DNA of 64,000 nucleotides from UBA11872 sp965198285 (GTDB taxonomy: Bacteria; Chloroflexota; UBA11872): NCBI GenBank assembly GCA_965198285.1, contig OZ240251.1, positions 2,728,001 to 2,792,000 on the forward strand, given 5' to 3'. The notes under the pieces were generated by a model. The model saw only the letters and a list, made by a program, of their open reading frames with translations. It did not search any database and was not told the origin of the DNA. Each line of letters opens with the position of its first letter. Position 1 is the stretch's first letter. Of the stretch, positions 16,531-24,851 are shown one piece after another. Position numbers and translations under genes: made by a program.

Positions 16531-17017
16531 CGATGGCGCGAAGGACGCGGGTGCTGATATCGACCTGAAGCGCGCCCAGCGGTGGTTTGCGGTCGAGAAC
16601 AACAACCAGGCGTGGGAGCTGATCGAGTCGAGCCCGGATTACCTGCACGCCGGCGAGTTGCTGTCGCGGGCGTATGCCTCGCACCGCCACTGGTTCGAGG
16701 TGGGCGGGCCGCTCCAGAAGCAGCGAGCCGAGCACCTGGTGGCGACGGCGGTTTCGTTTCTTGGGAATACCTCGCTGTCGGTCCACCACGCCGACGCGTG
16801 CATGAAGCTGAGCGACGCCAACGGCGATCAGCAGACGGCGTTTGACCGCGCGGCGGCGCTGGAGTGCCTGGCGCGGTCACACGCGTGTGCCGAGTTGGCC
16901 GACGCGGGGTCGCGTAGGGAGACGGCGCGGAAGGCCGGGGCGCTAATCGAGGACCCGGACGAGCGGGCAGTGTTCGAGCGGCTGTTGGAGAGCGGGCCCT
17001 GGTTTGGGCTGGACTGA
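16520..17017 (+). CDS. Uncharacterised small protein between ubiD and ubiA
   Basis: A 165-residue protein from ATG 16520, overlapping the ubiD stop by 11 bp; an ATG at 16502 is also in frame. It is soluble and mainly helical by composition (KRAQRWFAVENNNQAWELIE, then LLSRAYASHRHWFEVGGP). No catalytic motif is recognised. Translational coupling with ubiD and the position upstream of ubiA suggest a link to quinone synthesis, perhaps as a binding protein, but function is unknown. Confidence 0.75.
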   Translation: MGSSDGAKDAGADIDLKRAQRWFAVENNNQAWELIESSPDYLHAGELLSRAYASHRHWFEVGGPLQKQRAEHLVATAVSFLGNTSLSVHHADACMKLSDANGDQQTAFDRAAALECLARSHACAELADAGSRRETARKAGALIEDPDERAVFERLLESGPWFGLD

Positions 17018-17048
17018 TGAGGCGACGCGAGCCGCGCGGGCATAGCCG

Positions 17049-17918
17049 ATGAATCTGGCGGTACCGGTGAGGCGCGCTCTTGTTTACCTGGACGCAATTC
17101 GGTTTGAGCACACGGTGTTTGCGCTGCCGTTTGCGTACCTGGGGATGGTGCTGGCGGCGCGGGGGTGGCCGGGGTGGCCGGTGTTCATCTGGACCACGCT
17201 GGCGATGGCGGGGGCGCGGACCGGGGCCATGGCGGCAAACCGGCTGATCGACGCCGGGTTGGACGCGCGCAATCCACGGACGGCCCAGCGGGCGATCCCG
17301 ATAGGGATTATGTCAAGACCAGAGATGCTCGCTCTGGCGCTGGCCGGGTTCGCGCTGCTGCACGTGGCGGCCTGGCAGCTGAACAGCCTGGCGCTGGCGC
17401 TGGCGCCGGTGGCGATGCTGGCGGTGACGTTCTACTCGTATACGAAGCGATTCACCTGGTCGAGCCACTGGCTGCTGGGGCTGGCCGATGGGATTGCGCC
17501 GGTGGGCGGTTGGATTGCTGTGACCGGCGAGTTTTCGACGGAGGCGGCGCTGCTGGCCTTGGTGGTGACGTTCTGGATTGGTGGGTTCGACGTGCTCTAC
17601 GCGACGCAGGACGTGGATTTCGACCGCGCCGAGGGGCTGCACTCAGTTCCGGCGCGGTTTGGGCTGACGGCGGCGTTGTGGGTGGCACGAGCTTCGCACG
17701 CAGCGACGATTGGCGTGCTGTTGGCGCTGGGATTCGTGGCTGCGCTGGGGTGGCCGTACTGGGTGGGCGTGGCGGTGATCAGCCTGCTCCTGGTCTACGA
17801 AAACCGGCTTCTGAAGCCCAACGACTTGAGCCGGCTGAGCCTGGCGTTCTTCAATATCAACGGATACGTGGCGGTGGCCGCGCTGGTGTTCACGATCCTG
17901 GGGGTGTGGCTTGGCTGA
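17049..17918 (+). CDS. UbiA-family prenyltransferase (MqnP-like)
   Basis: A 289-residue polytopic membrane protein with eight to nine helices. The first Asp-rich motif is NRLIDAGLDARNPRTAQR and the second is DVLYATQDVDFDRAEG, followed by LHSVPARFG; both are standard for aromatic prenyltransferases that bind Mg-diphosphate. In organisms using futalosine the UbiA homologue (MqnP) prenylates 1,4-dihydroxy-6-naphthoate. The adjacent UbiD and UbiX homologues support this role over ubiquinone synthesis. The stop overlaps the ubiX start by 8 bp. Confidence 0.9.
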   Translation: MNLAVPVRRALVYLDAIRFEHTVFALPFAYLGMVLAARGWPGWPVFIWTTLAMAGARTGAMAANRLIDAGLDARNPRTAQRAIPIGIMSRPEMLALALAGFALLHVAAWQLNSLALALAPVAMLAVTFYSYTKRFTWSSHWLLGLADGIAPVGGWIAVTGEFSTEAALLALVVTFWIGGFDVLYATQDVDFDRAEGLHSVPARFGLTAALWVARASHAATIGVLLALGFVAALGWPYWVGVAVISLLLVYENRLLKPNDLSRLSLAFFNINGYVAVAALVFTILGVWLG

Positions 17919-18498
17919 TGCGCCTGGGCTGGTGATTGGCGTGTCCGGCGCCAGCGGCGCGGTGCTGACCGACGCCACCGTGCGCGCCCTGCAACACCTG
18001 GACGTGCCGCTGGAGATCGTCTGCAGCGACTACGGCGCGCTGATGTGGCACCAGGAAACCGACGAGCGGTTCGCGGATGCGGTGGCCCGATGGTCGGAGC
18101 GGGGGCGGGTGACGCTGCACCGGCCGCAGGACGTGGCCGCGTCGATAGCCAGCGGGTCGTACCCGACCCGGGGCATGGCGATCGTGCCGTGCAGCATGGC
18201 CACGGTAGGGGCGATTGCGTCCGGGGCCGGTCAGAACCTGCTGCATCGAGCGGCGGACGTGACGCTTAAGGAGCGGCGGCGACTGGTGGTGGTTCCGCGG
18301 GAAACGCCGCTGTCGCTGATTCACCTACGGAATCTGACGACGCTGGCGGAGGCCGGGGCCGTGATCCTGCCTCCCGACCCGGCGTTTTACCTGCGGCCGG
18401 CCTCGGTCGAGGCGCTGGTGGATGCGCTGGCGGAGCGGATTTTGCATTCATTGGGCGTGATCGCGAAGGTCGACCCGGCGCACGCGTGGACGACTTGA
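17911..18498 (+). CDS. ubiX: UbiX-family flavin prenyltransferase
   Basis: A 195-residue flavoprotein of the normal family length, starting at TTG 17911 inside the end of ubiA. GVSGASGAVLTDATVRAL is the FMN-binding loop, IVPCSMATVGAIASGAG the Ser-containing site, and VVPRETPLSLIHLRNL the conserved Arg-Glu-Thr-Pro motif. UbiX attaches dimethylallyl phosphate to FMN to make the cofactor used by UbiD, which is encoded 1.4 kb upstream in the same cluster. Confidence 0.93.
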   Translation: MADAPGLVIGVSGASGAVLTDATVRALQHLDVPLEIVCSDYGALMWHQETDERFADAVARWSERGRVTLHRPQDVAASIASGSYPTRGMAIVPCSMATVGAIASGAGQNLLHRAADVTLKERRRLVVVPRETPLSLIHLRNLTTLAEAGAVILPPDPAFYLRPASVEALVDALAERILHSLGVIAKVDPAHAWTT

Positions 18499-18619
18499 GC
18501 CATCCTGTGGCGGCGGCGCGTGACGGAGACTCGGTTGTCATTTTGGCGGGCCACGTGCTGACGGCAATCAGGTTGGCCGGTGGGCAGGTATTCGCATTGC
18601 CTCGGAGGTCCATCCGCTG

Positions 18620-19438
18620 ATGTATAGCCGGGCCAAGCGCCGTGCGCATCAGATCGTGAACAGCCCGGAGGATGGCAGCCGGGCGAGCCGGCTATTCGAC
18701 CAGACGATTTTTACCCTCATCGGGTTTACGTCGCTGGCCATCGTGCTCGAAACGATCGCGCCGATAGCGGAGGTGGCCCAAGGGGCCTTCGAGGTTTTCG
18801 AGGTCATCACGGTTGCGGTTTTCAGCGTCGAGTACATCCTGCGCGTCTGGTCTTGTACCGAGGATCCGGAATACGCGCACCCGCTGTGGGGCCGGCTGCG
18901 CTTTGCGGTGCAGCCGCTCACGCTGGTCGACCTGTTGGCGATCCTGCCGTTCTACGTCCCGCTGGCCGGCATCGACTTGCGGATCGCGCGCGTCTTGCGG
19001 TTGTTGCGCCTGCTCAAGCTCACGCGCTACTCGGAGTCCATGTCAATCATCGGCGACGTGCTGCGCAGCCGACGTGAAGCCCTGATCTCCACGCTATTCG
19101 TGGGGTTTGTGCTGCTGCTCTTCGCGTCCGCCATGATGTACCTGGCGGAGCGTGAGGCGCAGCCGGAAGGCTTTTCGAGCATTCCGGCCGCGATGTGGTG
19201 GGGCATGGTGACACTGACCACGGTGGGGTATGGCGACCTGTTTCCGGTTACGCCGCTTGGCCGCGGGCTGGGGGCAGCTGTAGCGCTGCTGGGCATCGGC
19301 TTGTTCGCCCTGCCGGCCGGCATCCTGGGATCGGCGTTTGTGGAGGAGCTGGACCGCCGGCGTTCACCGGAACCGGAGAACCCAACCTGCCCGCACTGCG
19401 GAAAGTCGCTGCAGGAGCATGAGGCCTCCGACACATGA
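18620..19438 (+). CDS. Voltage-sensor-type potassium channel with C-terminal zinc ribbon
   Basis: A 272-residue membrane protein. Helices S1-S3 are followed by an S4-like segment with regularly spaced Arg (RIARVLRLLRLLKLTRYS). The pore carries the selectivity filter TTVGYGDLFPV, and the last helix reads LLGIGLFALPAGILGSAF. The overall layout is KvAP-like. The cytoplasmic tail ends with PTCPHCGKSLQEHE, a half zinc-ribbon that could coordinate Zn in the tetramer; most bacterial Kv channels lack it. The gene stands alone, preceded by a 121-bp gap. Confidence 0.93.
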   Translation: MYSRAKRRAHQIVNSPEDGSRASRLFDQTIFTLIGFTSLAIVLETIAPIAEVAQGAFEVFEVITVAVFSVEYILRVWSCTEDPEYAHPLWGRLRFAVQPLTLVDLLAILPFYVPLAGIDLRIARVLRLLRLLKLTRYSESMSIIGDVLRSRREALISTLFVGFVLLLFASAMMYLAEREAQPEGFSSIPAAMWWGMVTLTTVGYGDLFPVTPLGRGLGAAVALLGIGLFALPAGILGSAFVEELDRRRSPEPENPTCPHCGKSLQEHEASDT

Positions 19439-19453
19439 TAGGCGGGGCGCTGC

Positions 19454-19459
19454 TAGCCT
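19454..19459 (+). promoter_or_regulatory. Candidate -10 element TAGCCT
   Basis: TAGCCT in the context GCTAGCCTC lies 30 nt before the amidohydrolase start. It fits the recurrent TAGNNT pattern and lacks a visible -35. Confidence 0.25.
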
Positions 19460-19489
19460 CAGGCGGCCGACGCATGTTCCAGGTTAGCC

Positions 19490-20338
19490 ATGCCGACTGA
19501 CACAGACTCCGTGATCGATACCCACAACCACTACTGGCGGGTCGGAACCGACGATCTCTACTGGCTGGACGATCCGTCGCATCCGGTGCTGGGGAAGCAC
19601 TATCTACCCCCGGACCTGAAGCCGCACATGGACGCGGTGGGCGTGGTGCAGTCGGTGATCGTGCAGGCATCGCATGCATGGAAGGACCAGCTGGCGTACC
19701 TGGAAATGGCCGAAACCTACGACTACGTATCCGCCGTGATCGCGTGGGTGGACCTGGAGGCGCCGGACGTGGGCGAGCGGATCGATGAACTGGCGACCAG
19801 CCCCTGGTTTCGGGGCATTCGGGCTGGCGCCGAGGATCAGCCCGACCCGAACTGGCTGGCGCGCGACGACGTGCGGCGAGGCATCAGCGCGGTGGCGAGT
19901 CGCGGGCACGTGGTGGAGTTGCTGGTCAAGACGCCGCATCTTCCGCACGTGCCGCAGATTGCGGGCGAGAACGAGGGTGCGCGACTGATCGTGGACCATC
20001 TGGCCAAGCCGCCGTTCGAGACGCCGGAGATGGCGGTGTGGCAGGAGCGGTTCCTGGCGCTGGCGCCGTACGAGCACATGCGCATCAAGGTCTCCGGCCT
20101 GCTGGTTGAGTGCCCGACGTCGCCGACGACGGAGAGCATCCGAGCGGCGGTGGACCCGGTGCTGGACACCTTTCCGATTGAGCGGCTGATCTGGGGTAGC
20201 GACTGGCCGGTGGCGCTGCTGGCGGCGGGCTACGAGGAGACGTTCGAACAGGTGACCGGCGCGCTGGACCGGCTGAGCGCGGAAGAGCGCGCGGCCGTCC
20301 TGGGCGGCAACGCGCGGGATTTCTACCAACTGGCATGA
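19490..20338 (+). CDS. Amidohydrolase-2 family TIM-barrel hydrolase
   Basis: A 282-residue protein starting VIDTHNHYWRVG after a short lead, the metal-site strand of COG3618-type hydrolases (L-fuconolactonase and 2-pyrone-4,6-dicarboxylate lactonase relatives). Later metal or substrate residues lie in IVDHLAKPP and in LIWGSDWPVALL near the C-terminus. The likely reaction is hydrolysis of a sugar or aromatic lactone. The stop overlaps the next start (ATGA) and the SDR downstream could supply the lactone, so the pair probably acts in one catabolic route. Confidence 0.87.
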   Translation: MPTDTDSVIDTHNHYWRVGTDDLYWLDDPSHPVLGKHYLPPDLKPHMDAVGVVQSVIVQASHAWKDQLAYLEMAETYDYVSAVIAWVDLEAPDVGERIDELATSPWFRGIRAGAEDQPDPNWLARDDVRRGISAVASRGHVVELLVKTPHLPHVPQIAGENEGARLIVDHLAKPPFETPEMAVWQERFLALAPYEHMRIKVSGLLVECPTSPTTESIRAAVDPVLDTFPIERLIWGSDWPVALLAAGYEETFEQVTGALDRLSAEERAAVLGGNARDFYQLA

Positions 20339-21126
20339 GCGGCGGACGGCTGGCCGGCAAGGTAGCGGTGGTCACGGGCGCGGCCGGCGGGATTGGCGAG
20401 GCGACGGCCCGGCTGTTTGCGTGCGAGGGCGCGCGAGTGGTGCTGGCCGATTACATGGGCGATGCCGTGGCGGCGCATGCGGCGGACATCGAGCGAGCAG
20501 GCGGCGAGGCCGTTGGTGTGACCGCCGACGTGCGGGTGATGGCCGACGTGCGGCGAGCCATGGAGACGGCGACAGAACGATGGGGTCGGCTGGACGTGCT
20601 GCACAACAATGTGGGCGTGAACTTTCACGCGCCGATCGGCGAGGCCAGCGAGGAGCACTTCCTGGAGTGCCTGAATATCAACCTGCTGAGCGTGTATCGC
20701 GGCTGCCACGTGGCCGCGCCGATCATGCAGACGCAGGGCGGCGGGTCGATCATCAACACGTCGTCCGTGCAGGGGATCATGGGCTTCGACACGTACTCGG
20801 CTTACGCCTCCGCCAAGGCGGGAATGCTGGGTCTGACGCGCCAGATGGCGGTTGACTATGGCTGTCACGGCATTCGGGTGAACGCGGTGCTGCCGGGCGG
20901 GATCGATACGCCGATGTGGCGGGCCGAGGTGGCGGCCGTTCCGGACATTCAAGCCTTGATCGACGAATCGGCGGCGCGAATCCCGCTGCAGCGGATCGGT
21001 CAGGCCGAGGACATCGCCAACGCGGTGCTGTTTCTGGCCAGCGACGAGTCGTCGTACGTGACGGGGCAGCAGCTGGTGGTGGACGGCGGGTTGAGCATTG
21101 CGGGGAGCCGGCCCAACGAGCGCTAG
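20335..21126 (+). CDS. Short-chain dehydrogenase/reductase
   Basis: A 263-residue classical SDR. NAD-binding TGAAGGIGEATARLF, structural NNVGVN (in place of NNAG), catalytic Ser in NTSSVQG, and Tyr/Lys in YSAYASAKAGMLG. The C-terminus FLASDESSYVTGQQLVVDGG is standard. The Asp in VLADYMGD after strand 2 suggests NAD preference. It overlaps the lactonase-like gene by 4 bp, which suggests oxidation of a sugar or aldose to its lactone before hydrolysis. Confidence 0.9.
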   Translation: MSGGRLAGKVAVVTGAAGGIGEATARLFACEGARVVLADYMGDAVAAHAADIERAGGEAVGVTADVRVMADVRRAMETATERWGRLDVLHNNVGVNFHAPIGEASEEHFLECLNINLLSVYRGCHVAAPIMQTQGGGSIINTSSVQGIMGFDTYSAYASAKAGMLGLTRQMAVDYGCHGIRVNAVLPGGIDTPMWRAEVAAVPDIQALIDESAARIPLQRIGQAEDIANAVLFLASDESSYVTGQQLVVDGGLSIAGSRPNER

Positions 21127-21133
21127 GCCATCC

Positions 21134-21763
21134 ATGAAGACCGAGGTTTCGGGCAGGCAGTCGGTTTGGACCGGCGCGGATCCGGGCGGAAAGCGCAAGT
21201 TTGGAGTGGCGGCGCTATTCGAGGATGGCGAGGTGGAATCCGAGCGTGTTTCGTGTGCACGCGAGGCTGTGGACTGGATCGATGAGAGACGGTTCAACCC
21301 GCTCGGGGTGGGTGTTGACGCGCCGTTGTGGTGGTCTTCGGGGCCGTCAGGCTGGCGCCACGCCGACCAATGGCTGATCTGCCAGTATCCGCAGGTTCAA
21401 AAGACGGTCATGCCCATCAACAGTATCCGCGGTGCCGTACTAATTCAGGGCTTCCTGTTCGCCGCAGAATTTCGCCGACGTTTTCCGAATCTGGCAGTGA
21501 CTGAAGCGCATCCCAAGCTCGTGCTGCACGCACGAAACCAGACTTTCGATGCACTTGCGCAGGAGTTCGGGTTGACTATGGATTCCCAGATCGTCGACGA
21601 AGAGAACGACGACCGGCGCGACGCAATCCTTGCCGCTCTGGCCGCGAGGGAAGGCTTCTCAGGCAATTGGCCACGTGACCTTGCGTGCCTGCCTCCACTC
21701 ACAGGCGAGCAGATCCCCTCGAGTCGCCACCTCGTACCAGTCAACTATTGGTGGTTCCAATAG
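21134..21763 (+). CDS. DUF429-like protein (RNase H-like fold)
   Basis: A 209-residue protein from ATG 21134. WTGADPGGKRKFGVAAL begins the fold, GVGVDAPLWW and SIRGAVLIQGFLFAA are family-like, and ENDDRRDAILAALAAR gives the late Asp pair. DUF429 proteins are predicted nucleases or nucleotide-binding proteins of unknown role. Base composition is visibly less GC-rich than the SDR before it, hinting at a separate origin. Assignment is by motif pattern only. Confidence 0.6.
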   Translation: MKTEVSGRQSVWTGADPGGKRKFGVAALFEDGEVESERVSCAREAVDWIDERRFNPLGVGVDAPLWWSSGPSGWRHADQWLICQYPQVQKTVMPINSIRGAVLIQGFLFAAEFRRRFPNLAVTEAHPKLVLHARNQTFDALAQEFGLTMDSQIVDEENDDRRDAILAALAAREGFSGNWPRDLACLPPLTGEQIPSSRHLVPVNYWWFQ

Positions 21764-21783
21764 CAGCCGCGGGTGAGTGCTCT

Positions 21784-22995
21784 GTGCGCTCTGCCGCGGT
21801 AGGTCTGCGTTGCGTCGACTGCGCGCGCAGTTATTCGCTGGACTACCTGCGCGGCTGTCCTGACTGCGGTGGGCTGGTGTTTGTGGAGTACGACCTGGGT
21901 CGGGTCGCAGAGCTGCGACTCGGGGACGGCGGGGGTGGGGGTATTTGGCGCTGGGATGAGCTGTTGCCGCCGACAGCGCCGGAGCACCGGGTGACGCTGG
22001 GCGAGGGGATGTCGCCGCTGGTTCGGGCGACGCGGTTGGCGGAGCGGCTGGGGGTGCGCGAGATGCACCTGAAGGTTGAGGGCGTGAACCCGACGGGGAG
22101 CATGAAGGACCGCTCGTCGGTTACCGCGATCGCCGCCGCGCAGAGTTTCGGCTACGAGCGCGTGGGATGCGTGAGCAGCGGGAACATGGGGTCGTCGATC
22201 GCGAACTACGCCGCGCGGGCCGGGATTCGAGCCTTTGTGTTCAGTGCGGCGTATGCCAGCGAGGCGCAGGTCGATCACATGGCGGCGGGGACCGCCGACA
22301 TGTACGTGTACGACGGTCCGTACGACGCGATGGCGGCGGCTATCCAGCCGATTTTTGACGAGGGCCTGGCCTTTGACGCCGGGTCGAGTGCAAATCCGTA
22401 CAACAGCGAGGGGCAGAAAACGCTGGCGTTCGAGATCGTGGAACAGCTGGGCGGCCGAGCGCCGGACGTGGCGATGTACCCGCTGGGGGCGGGGGACCTG
22501 TTCCTGGCGGCGACGCGAGGGTTCGAGCAGCTGGCAGGGGCCGGCTTGATCGAAGCCGCGCCGACTCCGGCGGTGGCGCAGAGCTGTGCGTCGGCGGGCG
22601 TGGTCCGGGCAATGGAGGCCGGCGGCGCCTATGAAGCCGTGCAAGCCGGCGATTCAATTGCCGGGGGTGTGCTGGTGGGCGACATGGGAGCGAAGGGCGG
22701 GTTGGCGCTGCAGAAACTGCGCGAAGCGGGTGGGTTGGGCGCGGCTGTTGACGATCCAGAACTTGCAGCGTGGCAGACGTGGCTGGCACTGAACGAAGGC
22801 GTGTGGGCAGGGCCAACGGCCAGCGTGGTGTTGCCGGCGCTGGAACAGCTGGCGGCGAGCGGTGCGATTGGGAGCGATGCCGTGGTGGTGGCGGTGCTCT
22901 CGGAGACCGGATTAAAGGGCGGGCAGCCGCCGCGTAGGCCGCCGACGGTGGATCCGTCAGAAGGCGCTTTGCCGGTACTGTTCAGCGCCGCCTAG
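21784..22995 (+). CDS. thrC: Threonine synthase-like PLP enzyme
   Basis: A 403-residue protein from GTG 21784. The N-terminus has a zinc ribbon (C10xxC13 and C25xxC28) as in ThrC of many bacteria. NPTGSMKDRSS holds the PLP-binding Lys (K108), followed by SSGNMGSSIANYAARAG for phosphate binding. ThrC converts O-phosphohomoserine to threonine. The loop sequence NSEGQKTLAFEIVEQLGG is also typical. The reading frame extends upstream over the preceding gene end, but that lead is not family-like. It converges with the hydrolase gene on the other strand. Confidence 0.88.
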   Translation: MRSAAVGLRCVDCARSYSLDYLRGCPDCGGLVFVEYDLGRVAELRLGDGGGGGIWRWDELLPPTAPEHRVTLGEGMSPLVRATRLAERLGVREMHLKVEGVNPTGSMKDRSSVTAIAAAQSFGYERVGCVSSGNMGSSIANYAARAGIRAFVFSAAYASEAQVDHMAAGTADMYVYDGPYDAMAAAIQPIFDEGLAFDAGSSANPYNSEGQKTLAFEIVEQLGGRAPDVAMYPLGAGDLFLAATRGFEQLAGAGLIEAAPTPAVAQSCASAGVVRAMEAGGAYEAVQAGDSIAGGVLVGDMGAKGGLALQKLREAGGLGAAVDDPELAAWQTWLALNEGVWAGPTASVVLPALEQLAASGAIGSDAVVVAVLSETGLKGGQPPRRPPTVDPSEGALPVLFSAA

Positions 22996-23024
22996 GGACG
23001 GGCCTACGAGCGGACTTTCGCCGT

Positions 23025-24731
23025 TCAGCGGGTAGGGATGACCGGCAGGATCAGGTGGGAGGGGTGGGCGCGGTTGTGGAGGACGGTCTGGTGGGCGATG
23101 CGGATTTCGGCGTCGGTGGCCGGATCGGCGCCGGTGTTCAGATTGCGGTCGAAGCGGGGGAAGTTGGACGAGGAGACTTCGAGGCGGATGCGGTGGCCGC
23201 GCTTGAAGACGTTGGCGGTGACGCCGACTTCGATCTCGTAGGCCTCGACGGCGCCGGGCTCGAGGAGTTCTGACTGGTCCTGCCCGTTGCGATAGCGGGC
23301 ACGGAGGATTCCGTCGCAGAGGTTCATGGCGTAGCCGGTTGGTGAGACGTCGACGAGCTTGGCGGTCCAGTCGGTGTCGAGGCTGTCGGTGGCGGCGTGA
23401 AGCACAAGCTTGATGGGGCCGATGACTTCGAGGTCCCGCTCGAGCGGCGCGGAGGTGTAGCAGAGGACGTCGTGCCGGGCCTCGACGGGGCGCTGGTCGT
23501 AGGGTCCCCAGGGTTCGATGTGGGGGGTGCAGCAGTTGGCGCCGCCGAGAGACTGGACGGGGAAGTTGGGGTCGTAGACGAAGGTGTCGGCGGGTTCGTC
23601 GCCCGGCTGCTCGAGCGACAGGGTGCCGTCGCCGCGAACGGAGTTGGCCGCGCCGCCTGAGTGCAGATGCCAGGGTTGCCAGTCGGTGCGGGCAAGGGGC
23701 CACTCGTGCTCGTCCTGCCAGCGATTGACGCCCATGACGAAGAGGCGCAGGGGCGGTTCCTCAGCCTGGGGCTCGCCGTTGCACTTGAGCCAGCGGTCGA
23801 ACCAGGCGCGTTCGAGGGCATTCATGTTGACCACGGCAGCGGCGCCGAAGTCGATGTCGCCGGTTCGCGGGGCGGTCGGGAGATCGCTGCCCAAGTGGTG
23901 GGGCCAGGGGCCCATGATGAGCCGGGATCGGCGCGCGGCGGCGGATCCGCCGTGCAGGCGCAGGCCGTTGAACTGGTCGAAGGCCTGCGGGGCGTAGAGG
24001 TCGTACCAGCCGCCCATGACGAAGGCCGGGACGGTGATGTCGTTCCAGTACGGTCGGGTGTCGATGGAGGCCCAGTAAGGATCCGTGGCCGGCAGGTGCA
24101 GCCAGTCACGCCAAAACTGCAGATCGCGTCCGGCGTAGCGCGGAATGTCGTCAAGCGGAAGCACGCGGCAGATTTCGGTCCAGTTCTCGAAGTCAATGGA
24201 CTGCGCGGTGCGTCCGGCCACGCGCAGGCCCCAGTTCACGAGCACGCCAAGCTGGAAGGCGCCGCCGGGGCGAACGAGGCCGGTGAGGTAGTCCACGCAG
24301 ATGGACTGCGGCGCGAGACAGGCGAGACTCGGGTGCGCCAGGTGCGCGCTGAGCCACTGGACCGATCCCAAGTAGGAACGGCCGGACATGCCGATGCGGC
24401 CGTTGCTCCAGGGTTGGGCGGCGATCCAGGCCTGGGTGTCGTAGCCGTCCTCAGGCTCCGCGACGAAGGGTGACCAGGGACCGTCGGAATCCCAGCGTCC
24501 GCGCACGTCCTGGATCACGCACGCGTAGCCAGTATCGGCCAGGGCGCGGCCCTTGCGGATGTTCTCGTTCGAGGCGTTGTTGTAGGGGGTGCGGATCAAG
24601 ACGGTGGGGACGCGCGAGTCTGGAGTCGCGCCGGCACCGCGTGGGAGATAGACGTCGGCGGACAGATGCACGCCGTCGCGCATCCGGACTTGGCGATCGA
24701 CCTGAACCTGGACGGCGCTGGTGGTGGTCAC
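23025..24731 (-). CDS. CocE/NonD-type alpha/beta hydrolase (peptidase S15 family)
   Basis: A 568-residue enzyme from GTG 24731; the open frame continues to 24851 without a better start. The N-terminal hydrolase domain opens VRMRDGVHLSADVYLP. RIGMSGRSYLGSVQW holds the nucleophile Ser, VMGGWYDLYAPQ the Asp, and LIMGPWPHHLG the His. A C-terminal jelly-roll domain (residues about 400-560; KLVDVSPTGYAMNLCDG, then RIRLEVSSSNFPRFDRN) completes the X-Pro dipeptidyl-peptidase/CocE architecture. No signal peptide is seen. Substrates of relatives are acyl esters or amides, including cocaine and cephalosporins; here the substrate is unknown. Confidence 0.9.
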   Translation of the reverse strand: MTTTSAVQVQVDRQVRMRDGVHLSADVYLPRGAGATPDSRVPTVLIRTPYNNASNENIRKGRALADTGYACVIQDVRGRWDSDGPWSPFVAEPEDGYDTQAWIAAQPWSNGRIGMSGRSYLGSVQWLSAHLAHPSLACLAPQSICVDYLTGLVRPGGAFQLGVLVNWGLRVAGRTAQSIDFENWTEICRVLPLDDIPRYAGRDLQFWRDWLHLPATDPYWASIDTRPYWNDITVPAFVMGGWYDLYAPQAFDQFNGLRLHGGSAAARRSRLIMGPWPHHLGSDLPTAPRTGDIDFGAAAVVNMNALERAWFDRWLKCNGEPQAEEPPLRLFVMGVNRWQDEHEWPLARTDWQPWHLHSGGAANSVRGDGTLSLEQPGDEPADTFVYDPNFPVQSLGGANCCTPHIEPWGPYDQRPVEARHDVLCYTSAPLERDLEVIGPIKLVLHAATDSLDTDWTAKLVDVSPTGYAMNLCDGILRARYRNGQDQSELLEPGAVEAYEIEVGVTANVFKRGHRIRLEVSSSNFPRFDRNLNTGADPATDAEIRIAHQTVLHNRAHPSHLILPVIPTR

Positions 24732-24815
24732 GTTATGGGTCCGTGGCGCGCTGGCGTCGCCATGATAGGCGCGGGCCGGGTCCGCCGTGACAGACCGCGC
24801 CGTTGCGCCCAAACT

Positions 24816-24821
24816 TAGGGT
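24816..24821 (+). promoter_or_regulatory. Candidate -10 element TAGGGT
   Basis: TAGGGT lies 30 nt before the aldo/keto reductase ATG, in the divergent gap with the CocE-like gene. No convincing -35. Confidence 0.3.
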
Positions 24822-24851
24822 CGACTGGACACCACGACGCTGGACCGGCAC

